From Roseibium sp. (GTDB lineage: Bacteria; Pseudomonadota; Alphaproteobacteria; Rhizobiales; Stappiaceae), in assembly GCA_017643215.1 (NCBI GenBank), contig JAEPNV010000002.1, positions 62,001 to 126,000 of the forward strand: 64,000 nucleotides of DNA, written 5' to 3'. The notes beneath the pieces were generated by a model. It did not search any database, was not told the origin of the DNA, and saw only the letters and a program-made list of their open reading frames with translations. Each line of letters begins with the position of its first letter. The stretch's first letter is position 1. Position numbers and translations under genes: made by a program. Positions 56,491 through 64,000 of this stretch are shown piece by piece.

Positions 56491-59277
56491 CTAGAAGAAT
56501 GATCGGCGCTGCCACCAGCCGCCGCGTTTTGGCTTTGGCTTTTCCTCTGCACCGGCCTCGGTCGAAGCCGGTTCACTCGTGACCACCGGTTCGGCTGGTG
56601 CTGCCGGAAGATCGCCGTCTTCGGCATCCTGTGCGCCCCTATCCTGGTCCTGCGAAGGTCCCGCGGCCACCAGTTCCGGCTCAGCGTCGCTGTCCTGCGT
56701 CTCAGCCGCAGCGGCCGGTTCGTCGGGTGAAGGCGCCTCCACCTCGTCCGAGGCGGGCGTTCCAAGGTCCACCGCCTCAACAGCTACCGCGGTCTCAACC
56801 GGATCAGATCCAACCGGTGCGGCCGTGCTCTCCTCAGGCGTATCGGCAGGCGCGGCCGATCGTGCGTCATCGCCGGCGGTCGATTGGTCCTGCGCAGATC
56901 CGCCGTCGACCATCTGCTCCGTCTTTTCAGGACCCGGCTGTTCGGCTTCGTCGCCGGCATCCGCCGATTGCAGATCCGTTTCCTCGGCGCCGCGCCGTCC
57001 GCGCCGCCCGCCGCGCCGGCCCCGGCGGCGTTTGCGGCGCGGTTCGTCCTCTCCGTCGCCGTCTTCGCTGCTTGCTGCGCTTTGCCGGTCTTCCTGCGTC
57101 TCGTCATCGGACGCCGATTGCGTGTCCTGAGCGGCATCTCCGTTCTCGCTGCCACGGCGGCGCTTGCGGCGCCGGCGCCGCTTGCGGTCCCGATCGCCGT
57201 CGCGTTCGCTTTCTTCCTGTGTGGCCTCCGCTTCCTCCGGAACATCCGGCTGCGCATCGAATTCGTCCGCGGGATCGATCGTATCGGGTTGAACCACAAG
57301 GGCGGGCGCGGGAAACCGAGACCGGTCGACCGGGTCGGCACGCTCCAGGACGTAGTGCTGACCATTCACCATTTCGTCCGCGTGGACCGCGATTTCGACC
57401 GCAAAGCGGGTTTCAAGATCGGACAGATGCGCCCGCTTCTGGTTCAAAATGTAGAGCGCGACCGATGTCGTTGTGCGGATGACAAGGTTGTGGGTGGCAC
57501 CTTTCAGGAGATTGTCCTCGATCGACCGCAGAACATGCAGTGCGACCGACTCCACCGAGCGGATCATGCCCGTGCCATTGCAATGCGGGCAGGGGGTCGT
57601 GGAGCTTTCCAAAACACCGGTGCGGAGCCGCTGCCGCGACATCTCCAAAAGGCCGAAATGCGAGATCCGGCCGACCTGGATGCGCGCCCGGTCGCTTTTC
57701 AGGCATTCCTTCAGCTTGCGCTCGACCGTGCGGTTGTTCTTGTTCTCCTCCATATCGATGAAGTCGATGACCACAAGACCGGCCAGGTCGCGCAACCGCA
57801 ATTGACGGGAGACTTCCTCGGCTGCTTCCAGATTGGTCTGGAGCGCCGTGTCCTCGATATTGTGTTCTTTCGTCGACTTGCCCGAGTTGACATCGATCGA
57901 CACCAGCGCCTCGGTCTGGTTGATGACGATGTAACCGCCGGACTTCAATGTCACCTGCGGCGAGAACATCGCGTCAAGCTGAGGCTCGACGCCGGAGCGG
58001 ATGAACAGCGGCGAGGGATCGCGGTAGGGCTGAACATTCTTGGCATGGCTCGGCATGAGCATGCGCATGAAGCCCTTGGCTTCCTTGTAGCCCTCATCGC
58101 CGGCAACCAGGACCTGGTTGATATCCTTGTTGTAAAGGTCGCGGATCGAGCGCTTGATCAGGCTGCCTTCCTCGTAAACGAGGCTTGGCGCGCTTGATTT
58201 CAAAGTCAGTTCCCGCACGTTTTCCCAAAGGCGCATGAGATACTCAAAATCGCGCTTGATCTCGGCCTTGGTGCGGCTTGCGCCGGCCGTGCGCAAAATG
58301 ACGCCCATGCCCTCCGGAACATCCAGTTCCGACGCGATTTTCTTCAGCCGCTTGCGGTCCGTCGGCTGCGTGATCTTGCGCGAAATGCCGCCGCCGCGTG
58401 CCGTGTTCGGCATCAAAACGGAATACCGTCCGGCCAGCGAGAGATAGGTCGTCAGGGCCGCGCCCTTGTTGCCGCGCTCTTCCTTGACCACCTGGACCAG
58501 GATCACCTGGCGGCGCTTGATCACTTCCTGGATCTTGTACTGGCGCCGGGGCGCATGCCGGCGCTCGGGTACCTCTTCCATCGCGTCTTCCGCGCCGACC
58601 GATTCAACGTCGTCGCCATCCTCGTCGCCATCGGCATCGTCGTCTGCAACATCATCATCGGCCGCGGACTTGGCCGACGCTTCCGCGTCATCCCTCGAGG
58701 ATTCGGAATCTTGTGCGTCATCGGCAGCCGCATCGTTTTCGCCGTCCGTTGCGGCAGCTTCCGCTTCCGCTACCTCGCCGGCCGGCACATCATCTGCCGA
58801 AGCCACCTCCGCGGCCTGCGGCTGTTGCGCAGCATCGTTGTCTGTCGTGGTTGCCTCCGCTTCGGCGCCAGCGGGCTCCTCGGCTACATCACTTGCAACG
58901 GTGTCGGCTTTTGATTCGTTTTTCGCAGCCCGGGTGCGCCGGCGGCGCTTCGGTTTTTCCTCAGGTTCGTTCGTGTCGTCCTGCTCACGTTCAGAGGCTT
59001 CCGCCTCCAAAAGCGCCTGACGATCGGCGATCGGAATCTGGTAGTAGTCGGGGTGGATCTCGCTGAAGGCCAGAAACCCGTGCCGGTTTCCGCCATATTC
59101 CACAAACGCGGCCTGCAACGAGGGTTCAACCCTCGTGACCTTCGCAAGATAGATGTTGCCGCGTAGTTGTTTCCTGTTCGCTGCTTCGAAGTCGAATTCT
59201 TCAACCCGATTGCCACGTACCACGACCACCCGGGTTTCTTCCGGGTGGGCCGCGTCGATCAGCATTTTGTTTGCCAT
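56491..59277 (-). CDS. rne: Ribonuclease E
   Basis: The 928-residue product has an S1 domain (residues 36-105 with NIYLAKVTRVEPSLQAAFVE, continued after an insertion), a large acidic insertion (about 100-235), the DNase I-like catalytic domain (IVINQTEALVSIDVNSGKST and GLVVIDFIDMEENKNNRTVE with catalytic Asp residues), and the zinc-link STTPCPHCNGTG. The C-terminal 270 residues are an acidic/Arg-rich scaffold with KRRRRRKRRRG clusters. It initiates mRNA decay and rRNA processing. The acidic insertion in the S1 domain is typical of Hyphomicrobiales. Confidence 0.95.
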   Translation of the reverse strand: MANKMLIDAAHPEETRVVVVRGNRVEEFDFEAANRKQLRGNIYLAKVTRVEPSLQAAFVEYGGNRHGFLAFSEIHPDYYQIPIADRQALLEAEASEREQDDTNEPEEKPKRRRRTRAAKNESKADTVASDVAEEPAGAEAEATTTDNDAAQQPQAAEVASADDVPAGEVAEAEAAATDGENDAAADDAQDSESSRDDAEASAKSAADDDVADDDADGDEDGDDVESVGAEDAMEEVPERRHAPRRQYKIQEVIKRRQVILVQVVKEERGNKGAALTTYLSLAGRYSVLMPNTARGGGISRKITQPTDRKRLKKIASELDVPEGMGVILRTAGASRTKAEIKRDFEYLMRLWENVRELTLKSSAPSLVYEEGSLIKRSIRDLYNKDINQVLVAGDEGYKEAKGFMRMLMPSHAKNVQPYRDPSPLFIRSGVEPQLDAMFSPQVTLKSGGYIVINQTEALVSIDVNSGKSTKEHNIEDTALQTNLEAAEEVSRQLRLRDLAGLVVIDFIDMEENKNNRTVERKLKECLKSDRARIQVGRISHFGLLEMSRQRLRTGVLESSTTPCPHCNGTGMIRSVESVALHVLRSIEDNLLKGATHNLVIRTTTSVALYILNQKRAHLSDLETRFAVEIAVHADEMVNGQHYVLERADPVDRSRFPAPALVVQPDTIDPADEFDAQPDVPEEAEATQEESERDGDRDRKRRRRRKRRRGSENGDAAQDTQSASDDETQEDRQSAASSEDGDGEDEPRRKRRRGRRGGRRGRRGAEETDLQSADAGDEAEQPGPEKTEQMVDGGSAQDQSTAGDDARSAAPADTPEESTAAPVGSDPVETAVAVEAVDLGTPASDEVEAPSPDEPAAAAETQDSDAEPELVAAGPSQDQDRGAQDAEDGDLPAAPAEPVVTSEPASTEAGAEEKPKPKRGGWWQRRSFF

Positions 59278-59948
59278 TGGTGAATGTCTCCACGGCAGCG
59301 CGTGTTTGCGCGCACCTTGCGCGCGCCTCGCTCAAGGCGACAGCCGCTGCCGTTCTGGTTTTAAAAACAGTGTCATAAGACCGGGCGTCTTGCGCAGACG
59401 AGGCATCGAGCGAAGCGGCCGCCGGGGCGGGGCCTGCTTTGATGTCGATACCGGTGTTCATCGCGCGGGTTCCTTGGGCGACGCTGGCCCTTGAAGTTAA
59501 GTCGTTGTGCCGTTTCAGGATGCGGTCAAAGCGGCCTTTCGGCCGCCGTTGCCGCATCGGTATTTGCCGCGGACTGGCATCCACCCAGTCTTCGCGCTCA
59601 CTCCGTGCTGTCGTCTCAGTCAGGAATCAGTCAAGATGGGCAATACCGTACCCTGAGCCGATATCGGGTCCAGGCGCCCGTCAGGGCTTTACGGGACGGG
59701 CAAACGGCCTCAGGTCTGCCAGATTTTTGTCCCGTGAGCCTTGGCCTGAAGCGATGGCATGTGGAAAGCCACTCAATGAAACCATCTGGACCGGTATCGG
59801 TGCAGGATCGAAATCCGTAAGGTACTTGTAAGGTCGGCTGATCCGCTTTGCAAGCAATGTGAAAAGGACTGGCCATTTTACCGGCGGTGTGGTTCCCATT
59901 AAAGCCGCTCTGGGTGGCGCGGATGCGGCAATGCTCGGCAAGGGCCTC
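59278..59948. other. Long leader region between rne and amiC
   Basis: No gene is supported in these 671 bases. They should contain the divergent promoters and probably a long rne leader, which in other bacteria mediates RNase E autoregulation. GC-rich repeats of CGCGC near 59300-59330 could form stem-loops. An open frame exists from 59859 in frame with amiC, but the ATG at 59949 has the better SD-like AAGGG. Confidence 0.45.
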
Positions 59949-61271
59949 ATGGTGTTTTCGAAAGACAACCGACATCCAAAATCCCGGACGTTTCGGCGTT
60001 TCCGGGAACTGATCGTCGTGGGATTTTCATTGGCCGCCTTGGTGGTCGTGATGACGACCGGCGCTGCGCCGCCCGCGCACGCAGCCGCGACCACGCCGGC
60101 GGTCGGGCAAGCGGTGGTCACGGGTGCGCGTGTGGCCGGAGATCACGTGCGAACACGATTTGTCCTCGATCTCGATCAGGAGGTGACGCCGGTCGTGTCG
60201 GCGCTCGCCGATCCCTACCGTCTGATTCTGGACTTCCCGCAAATTGGTTTCGATCTGCCGAGCGAAGCCGGCCGCGAAGGGCGGGGGTTGGTCTCTGCAT
60301 GGCGGTATGGACTGTTTGCGCCCGGCAAATCCCGGATTGTTGTGGATCTCGGCGAACCGGTGGCGGTTGACAAAATGTTTGTTCTGCCAGCGGTCGACGA
60401 TCAGCCTGTTCGGTTGGTGATCGATTTGGTGAAGTCGAATCGTTCGGACTTCATCGTGTTTGCGCGCGAATCACGTGCCAACCGCCACGTCGCGGCGCGG
60501 GCCACCGCCGGAAAAGGCGACCGGCTGACCCCCGCGCGGGATCGCGACCGGCCATTGATCATGCTTGATCCCGGTCATGGTGGCATTGATACGGGGGCAG
60601 TCGGCATTGCCGGAACGCTTGAAAAGGCCGTGGTCCTCGATTTTTCGAGTCTTTTGAAGCGCAAACTTGAAAAGTCCGGCCGGTATCAGGTTCAGCTCAC
60701 GCGCGAAAACGACACATTCATTCCTCTGCGCGAGCGGGTGGCGATCGGACATCGGGCCGAAGCCGATCTGTTCATCTCCATTCACGCCGATTCCGTCCGC
60801 CGCGGCCGCAAAACGGTTCGCGGCGCAACGGTCTATACTCTGTCGGACCGGGCCTCGGACGCGCTGGCCGCCGAGCTCGCCGAAAGTGAAAACATGTCGG
60901 ACGTGATCGCCGGCGTCGAACTGGCGGAGGAGCCGACCGACGTGACCGACATCCTGCTCGATCTGGCCCGCCGCGAAACCCGGAACTTTTCCGTCCATTT
61001 CGCACGCATCCTGGTCGCGGAACTGGAAAGCGCCGTGCGCCTGATCAACAATCCGCATCGCTCGGCCGGTTTCACGGTGCTCAAGGCCCATGACGTTCCG
61101 TCCGTTCTGGTGGAACTCGGGTATCTTTCGAATGAACATGATGAGAAACTGCTGATTTCGGAAGCGTGGCGCGAGCGTATGGCGAATGCCATGGTCGAGG
61201 CGATCGATGCGTATTTCCGCCCGCGCCTTGCCCAGGATGCGGCCCAGACCGGCACCGTGGCCGCACAGTAG
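59949..61271 (+). CDS. amiC: N-acetylmuramoyl-L-alanine amidase (AmiC-like)
   Basis: The start at 59949 gives 440 residues with a signal peptide (LIVVGFSLAALVVVMTTGAA), an AMIN domain (about 35-150, RTRFVLDLDQEVTPVVSALA) and an Amidase_3 domain (about 195-425): IMLDPGHGGIDTGAVG, GTLEKAVVLDFS, LFISIHADSV and VPSVLVELGYLSNEHDEK with the zinc ligands and catalytic Glu. It splits daughter cells and is normally activated by EnvC-type proteins. It is followed by mrcA in the same direction. Starts at 59859 (GTG) and 59931 are possible. Confidence 0.92.
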   Translation: MVFSKDNRHPKSRTFRRFRELIVVGFSLAALVVVMTTGAAPPAHAAATTPAVGQAVVTGARVAGDHVRTRFVLDLDQEVTPVVSALADPYRLILDFPQIGFDLPSEAGREGRGLVSAWRYGLFAPGKSRIVVDLGEPVAVDKMFVLPAVDDQPVRLVIDLVKSNRSDFIVFARESRANRHVAARATAGKGDRLTPARDRDRPLIMLDPGHGGIDTGAVGIAGTLEKAVVLDFSSLLKRKLEKSGRYQVQLTRENDTFIPLRERVAIGHRAEADLFISIHADSVRRGRKTVRGATVYTLSDRASDALAAELAESENMSDVIAGVELAEEPTDVTDILLDLARRETRNFSVHFARILVAELESAVRLINNPHRSAGFTVLKAHDVPSVLVELGYLSNEHDEKLLISEAWRERMANAMVEAIDAYFRPRLAQDAAQTGTVAAQ

Positions 61272-61438
61272 CCCGTCCGCGTTTGGATTTGGGTCCTTGC
61301 CTCAGCATCGCCATATTGGTGCTTAAGGAAAACCCAATATCCCCGGGCTAGATTGAGCCCGGCGCGGCCGGTTTGAGAAGGCTGTGGTATATAACGGCCG
61401 GTATCGGGAATCAGAGCCGGGGAAGACGAGCTCGCTGC

Positions 61439-63892
61439 ATGACGTTCCTTGTTAAAATGTTTGGCTACCTGTTCGGCATCGGGGCGGCTTTGGGGCTGCT
61501 TGTTGCCGCAGGCGTCTGGATGTATCTCGATTACGTCAGCCAGGATCTTCCCGACTATACCGCGCTGAAGAATTACGAGCCTCCGGTCATGACCCGCGTC
61601 CATGCGGCTGACGGCAGCCTGATGGCCGAGTATGCCCGCGAGCGGCGGATGTTCCTGCCGATCCAAGCCATTCCCGACCGGCTGAAACATGCGTACATGT
61701 CCGCGGAGGACAAGAATTTCTACCGGCATCTGGGCGTCGATCCGGAAGGCATCGCCCGGGCCGTGGTCCGTTATGTCCAGAATTTCGGCACCGGCCGCCG
61801 GCCGGAAGGCGCCTCGACGATCACACAGCAGGTGGCGAAAAACTTCCTGTTGACCAACGAAGTGTCGGTTGAGCGCAAGATCAAGGAAGCGATCCTGGCG
61901 CTTCGGATCGAGCAGGCCTACGCCAAGGACGAGATCTTCGAGCTTTACCTCAACGAGATCTATCTTGGCCTTGGCGCTTATGGTGTGGCGGCCGCGTCGC
62001 TGGTCTATTTCGACAAGTCGGTTCATGAACTGACGCTCGATGAGATGGCCTATCTGGCGGCTCTGCCCAAGGCTCCGAACAACTATCATCCGTTCCGTCA
62101 GACCGAGCGTGCGATCGGCCGGCGCAACTGGGTGATGGATCGGATGCTGGAAAATGGCTACATCACCGAAGAAGAAGCCGAAGAAGCCAAGGCCAAGCCG
62201 CTCGACGTGAAGCCGCGCGAGCGCGGGACACGGCTTTTCGCGGCCGAGTACTTCACCGAGGAGGTGCGCCGCGAGGTGGCCGATATTTTCGGCGAAGAAC
62301 GGCTTTATGAGGGCGGCCTGTCAGTCCGCTCGACGCTTGATCCGAAATTGCAGGTGATTGCGCGCAAGACACTGATGGACGGTCTGATCGGTTTCGACCG
62401 CCAGCGCGGCAGCTGGCGTGGATCGGTTGACAAAATCGCGATTGGCGCCGATTGGGGCGTTGAACTGGCCAAGATCAACGCCCTGGAAGACATTCCCGAA
62501 TGGTCTCTGGCGGTCGTCCTTGAAGCCGAGGCGGGCGAGGCGACCGTTGGCATCCAGCCGCCCGATCTGGTGTCCGGCCGGCTGTCCAGCGAGCGCACCA
62601 CCGGCAAGCTCTTTCTCGACACCATGAGTTGGGCACGCACTGGCGGCCGCGCCCCGACCGCGGTTTCCGACGTGTTGTCCGTTGGTGACGTCATCTATGT
62701 TGAGGAAAGCAACGTCGCGCCCGGGACTTATGAGCTGCGGCAAATCCCGCGCGTGTCCGGCGCGCTGGTTGCCATGGACCCCTATACGGGCCGCGTTTTG
62801 GCGCTGGTCGGCGGCTTCAGTTTTGCCGAGAGCGAGTTCAATCGCGCCACGCAGGCTTACCGGCAGCCGGGCTCGTCCTTCAAGCCGTTCCTCTATGCAG
62901 CCGCGCTCGACAATGGCTACACGCCGTCATCCGTGGTGATGGACGCGCCGCTTGAAATCAGCCAGGGGCCGGGCCTTGAGACCTGGCGGCCGCAGAATTA
63001 TGGCGGCAAGTTTTATGGCCCGTCGACACTGAGAACCGGGATCGAACGATCCCGGAATGTGATGACCGTTCGCCTGGCGCAGGACATGGGGATGCCGCTG
63101 GTGGCCGAATACGCCAAACGGTTTGGCATCTACGACAACATGCTCCCAGTCCTGTCCATGTCGCTTGGCGCTGGTGAGACGACCGTGATGCGCATGACCG
63201 CGGCTTACGCGACCATTGCCAATGGCGGGCGCAAGATTCAGCCGACCCTCATTGACCGGATACAGGATCGGTACGGCCGCACAATCTACAAACATGACAG
63301 CCGGATCTGCGACGGCTGCACCCAGGACGCCTGGAACGGACAAGAGGAGCCGAATCTCATCGACGACCGCGAGCAGGTGCTCGACCCGATGACGGCCTAC
63401 CAGATCACCTCAATGATGGAAGGGGTCGTGCGGCGTGGAACGGCGACCAGCGTGCAGGCCGTCGGGCGCCCTGTTGCCGGCAAAACCGGCACGACGAATG
63501 ACGAGAAGGACGCATGGTTCGTCGGTTTCACGCCGGATATGGCGGTCGGTGTGTTCGTCGGTTTCGACACGCCGCGCCCGATGGGACGGGGCGCGACCGG
63601 CGGCCAGGTCGCGGCGCCAATCTTTACCGGGTTCATGAAGGAGGCCCTTGCCGGTAAACCTCCTGTTGAATTCCGGGTTCCGGCGGGCCTGCAACTCATC
63701 CCGATCGACAAGCGGACCGGTCTTCGCGTCGCCGCCGGATCGCCCGGGGCAATCCTTGAGGCCTTCAAGCCGGGCATGGCGCCGCCGGACAGCTATTCGG
63801 TGATTGGCTTTCAGGATGAAATGGGCATACCGCGCACGGTTTCGCCTGAAGCCGGACAAGCCGTGCTCAGCGGTACCGGCGGGCTCTACTGA
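61439..63892 (+). CDS. mrcA: Penicillin-binding protein 1A
   Basis: The ATG at 61439 gives 817 residues: an N-terminal membrane anchor (FGYLFGIGAALGLLVAAGVW), the GT51 domain with SAEDKNFYRHLGVD and GASTITQQVAKNFLL, and the transpeptidase domain with PGSSFKPFLYAAAL (SxxK), ERSRNVMT (SxN) and GKTGTTNDEKDAW (KTG). It polymerises and cross-links peptidoglycan. The 167 bases after amiC hold a short hairpin (61343-61362). Its partner amiC lies upstream, so both serve wall growth. Confidence 0.95.
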   Translation: MTFLVKMFGYLFGIGAALGLLVAAGVWMYLDYVSQDLPDYTALKNYEPPVMTRVHAADGSLMAEYARERRMFLPIQAIPDRLKHAYMSAEDKNFYRHLGVDPEGIARAVVRYVQNFGTGRRPEGASTITQQVAKNFLLTNEVSVERKIKEAILALRIEQAYAKDEIFELYLNEIYLGLGAYGVAAASLVYFDKSVHELTLDEMAYLAALPKAPNNYHPFRQTERAIGRRNWVMDRMLENGYITEEEAEEAKAKPLDVKPRERGTRLFAAEYFTEEVRREVADIFGEERLYEGGLSVRSTLDPKLQVIARKTLMDGLIGFDRQRGSWRGSVDKIAIGADWGVELAKINALEDIPEWSLAVVLEAEAGEATVGIQPPDLVSGRLSSERTTGKLFLDTMSWARTGGRAPTAVSDVLSVGDVIYVEESNVAPGTYELRQIPRVSGALVAMDPYTGRVLALVGGFSFAESEFNRATQAYRQPGSSFKPFLYAAALDNGYTPSSVVMDAPLEISQGPGLETWRPQNYGGKFYGPSTLRTGIERSRNVMTVRLAQDMGMPLVAEYAKRFGIYDNMLPVLSMSLGAGETTVMRMTAAYATIANGGRKIQPTLIDRIQDRYGRTIYKHDSRICDGCTQDAWNGQEEPNLIDDREQVLDPMTAYQITSMMEGVVRRGTATSVQAVGRPVAGKTGTTNDEKDAWFVGFTPDMAVGVFVGFDTPRPMGRGATGGQVAAPIFTGFMKEALAGKPPVEFRVPAGLQLIPIDKRTGLRVAAGSPGAILEAFKPGMAPPDSYSVIGFQDEMGIPRTVSPEAGQAVLSGTGGLY

Positions 63893-64000
63893 ACCGGTTT
63901 TGGCCGCCTTATCCGGTGTTTACACACAATCTGCGCGGCGCTACATTCCGCGCTCATTCCCCAAAAGGCCGGGATCTGCGGTTGGGCAGTCCGGTCCAGT
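63893..64000. other. Start of intergenic region at window edge
   Basis: No gene begins in the last 108 bases. In related Hyphomicrobiales, prfB often follows mrcA, but nothing visible here confirms it. Confidence 0.3.

Noticed and set aside
56579-58197. Long rightward frames opposite rne
   Set aside because: They mirror the acidic and Arg-rich repeats of RNase E and have no protein family features.

Overview
The window (about 60 % GC by eye) comes from an alphaproteobacterium, most likely of the order Hyphomicrobiales. The chromosomal part (42.4-64 kb) carries PopZ (DUF2497), a DUF2155 protein and the order pcm-tolC-popZ-valS / aat-accC-accB-dsbA-like-M48 peptidase / aminotransferase / rne / amiC / mrcA, which is typical of that group. 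The genus cannot be fixed from sequence alone.

The first 42.3 kb is a prophage of P22-like (short-tailed, headful) architecture; its left end lies outside the window and no integrase is visible. 0-9.4 kb is an early module of tightly overlapping genes: a GcrA-like C-terminus, a LexA-type DNA-binding protein, a RusA-like resolvase, a vWA (DUF1194) secreted protein, a ParB/MT-A70 methyltransferase fusion, a nuclease-like protein, a replisome-organizer-like protein, an SF2 helicase, a zinc-ribbon/Toprim primase, a micro-ORF with an SSB-tail-like motif, a second GcrA-like protein, a Tat-signal protein and a NusG paralogue. 9.4-9.8 kb is a non-coding segment ending in a terminator. 9.8-29.6 kb is the virion module: tail-fibre-like protein, DUF5681 small terminase, large terminase, portal, scaffold, P22 coat-like capsid, head fibre, adaptor, gp10-like tail protein, ejection proteins and a transglycosylase-like virion protein. 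Two leftward accessory genes and a RelE-type toxin-antitoxin pair are inserted in it.

30.3-33.6 kb is the lysis cassette: a GH108 endolysin with a C-terminal membrane segment, an overlapping Rz/Rz1-like spanin pair and a holin-like protein, followed by an HTH-metallophosphoesterase. 33.7-34.5 kb is the likely lysogeny repressor, an unusual XRE plus TetR-like fusion. Between it and the early genes lies a long imperfect hairpin (34660-34802), a candidate structured RNA. From a compact bidirectional promoter at 38.95-39.02 kb, two trains of very small genes diverge: about 19 leftward (to 34.8 kb) and 11 rightward (to 41.9 kb). Nearly every gene start in each train carries an arm-specific repeated leader: AGGCCCG just before the start codon in the leftward arm, AAGGAGCGCCGGG in the rightward arm. 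The replication module has a third type, GGAGGCGGCATGA. Most of these small proteins have no recognisable family; exceptions are a Lar-like antirestriction protein, a DEDDh exonuclease, a ribbon-helix-helix protein, a GIY-YIG/T5orf172 protein and a DUF2384-like protein.

The prophage ends near 42.27-42.32 kb at a 3'-truncated tRNA-Cys(GCA), the probable attachment site. In the circular phage genome the rightward small-gene operon would continue through attP into the left part of the prophage and then the replication genes, making one long early transcription unit; this is inference. The chromosomal genes beyond are housekeeping genes for protein repair and translation (pcm, valS, aat), envelope functions (tolC, amiC, mrcA, DsbA-like, M48 peptidase), polarity (popZ), lipid synthesis (accBC) and RNA decay (rne).
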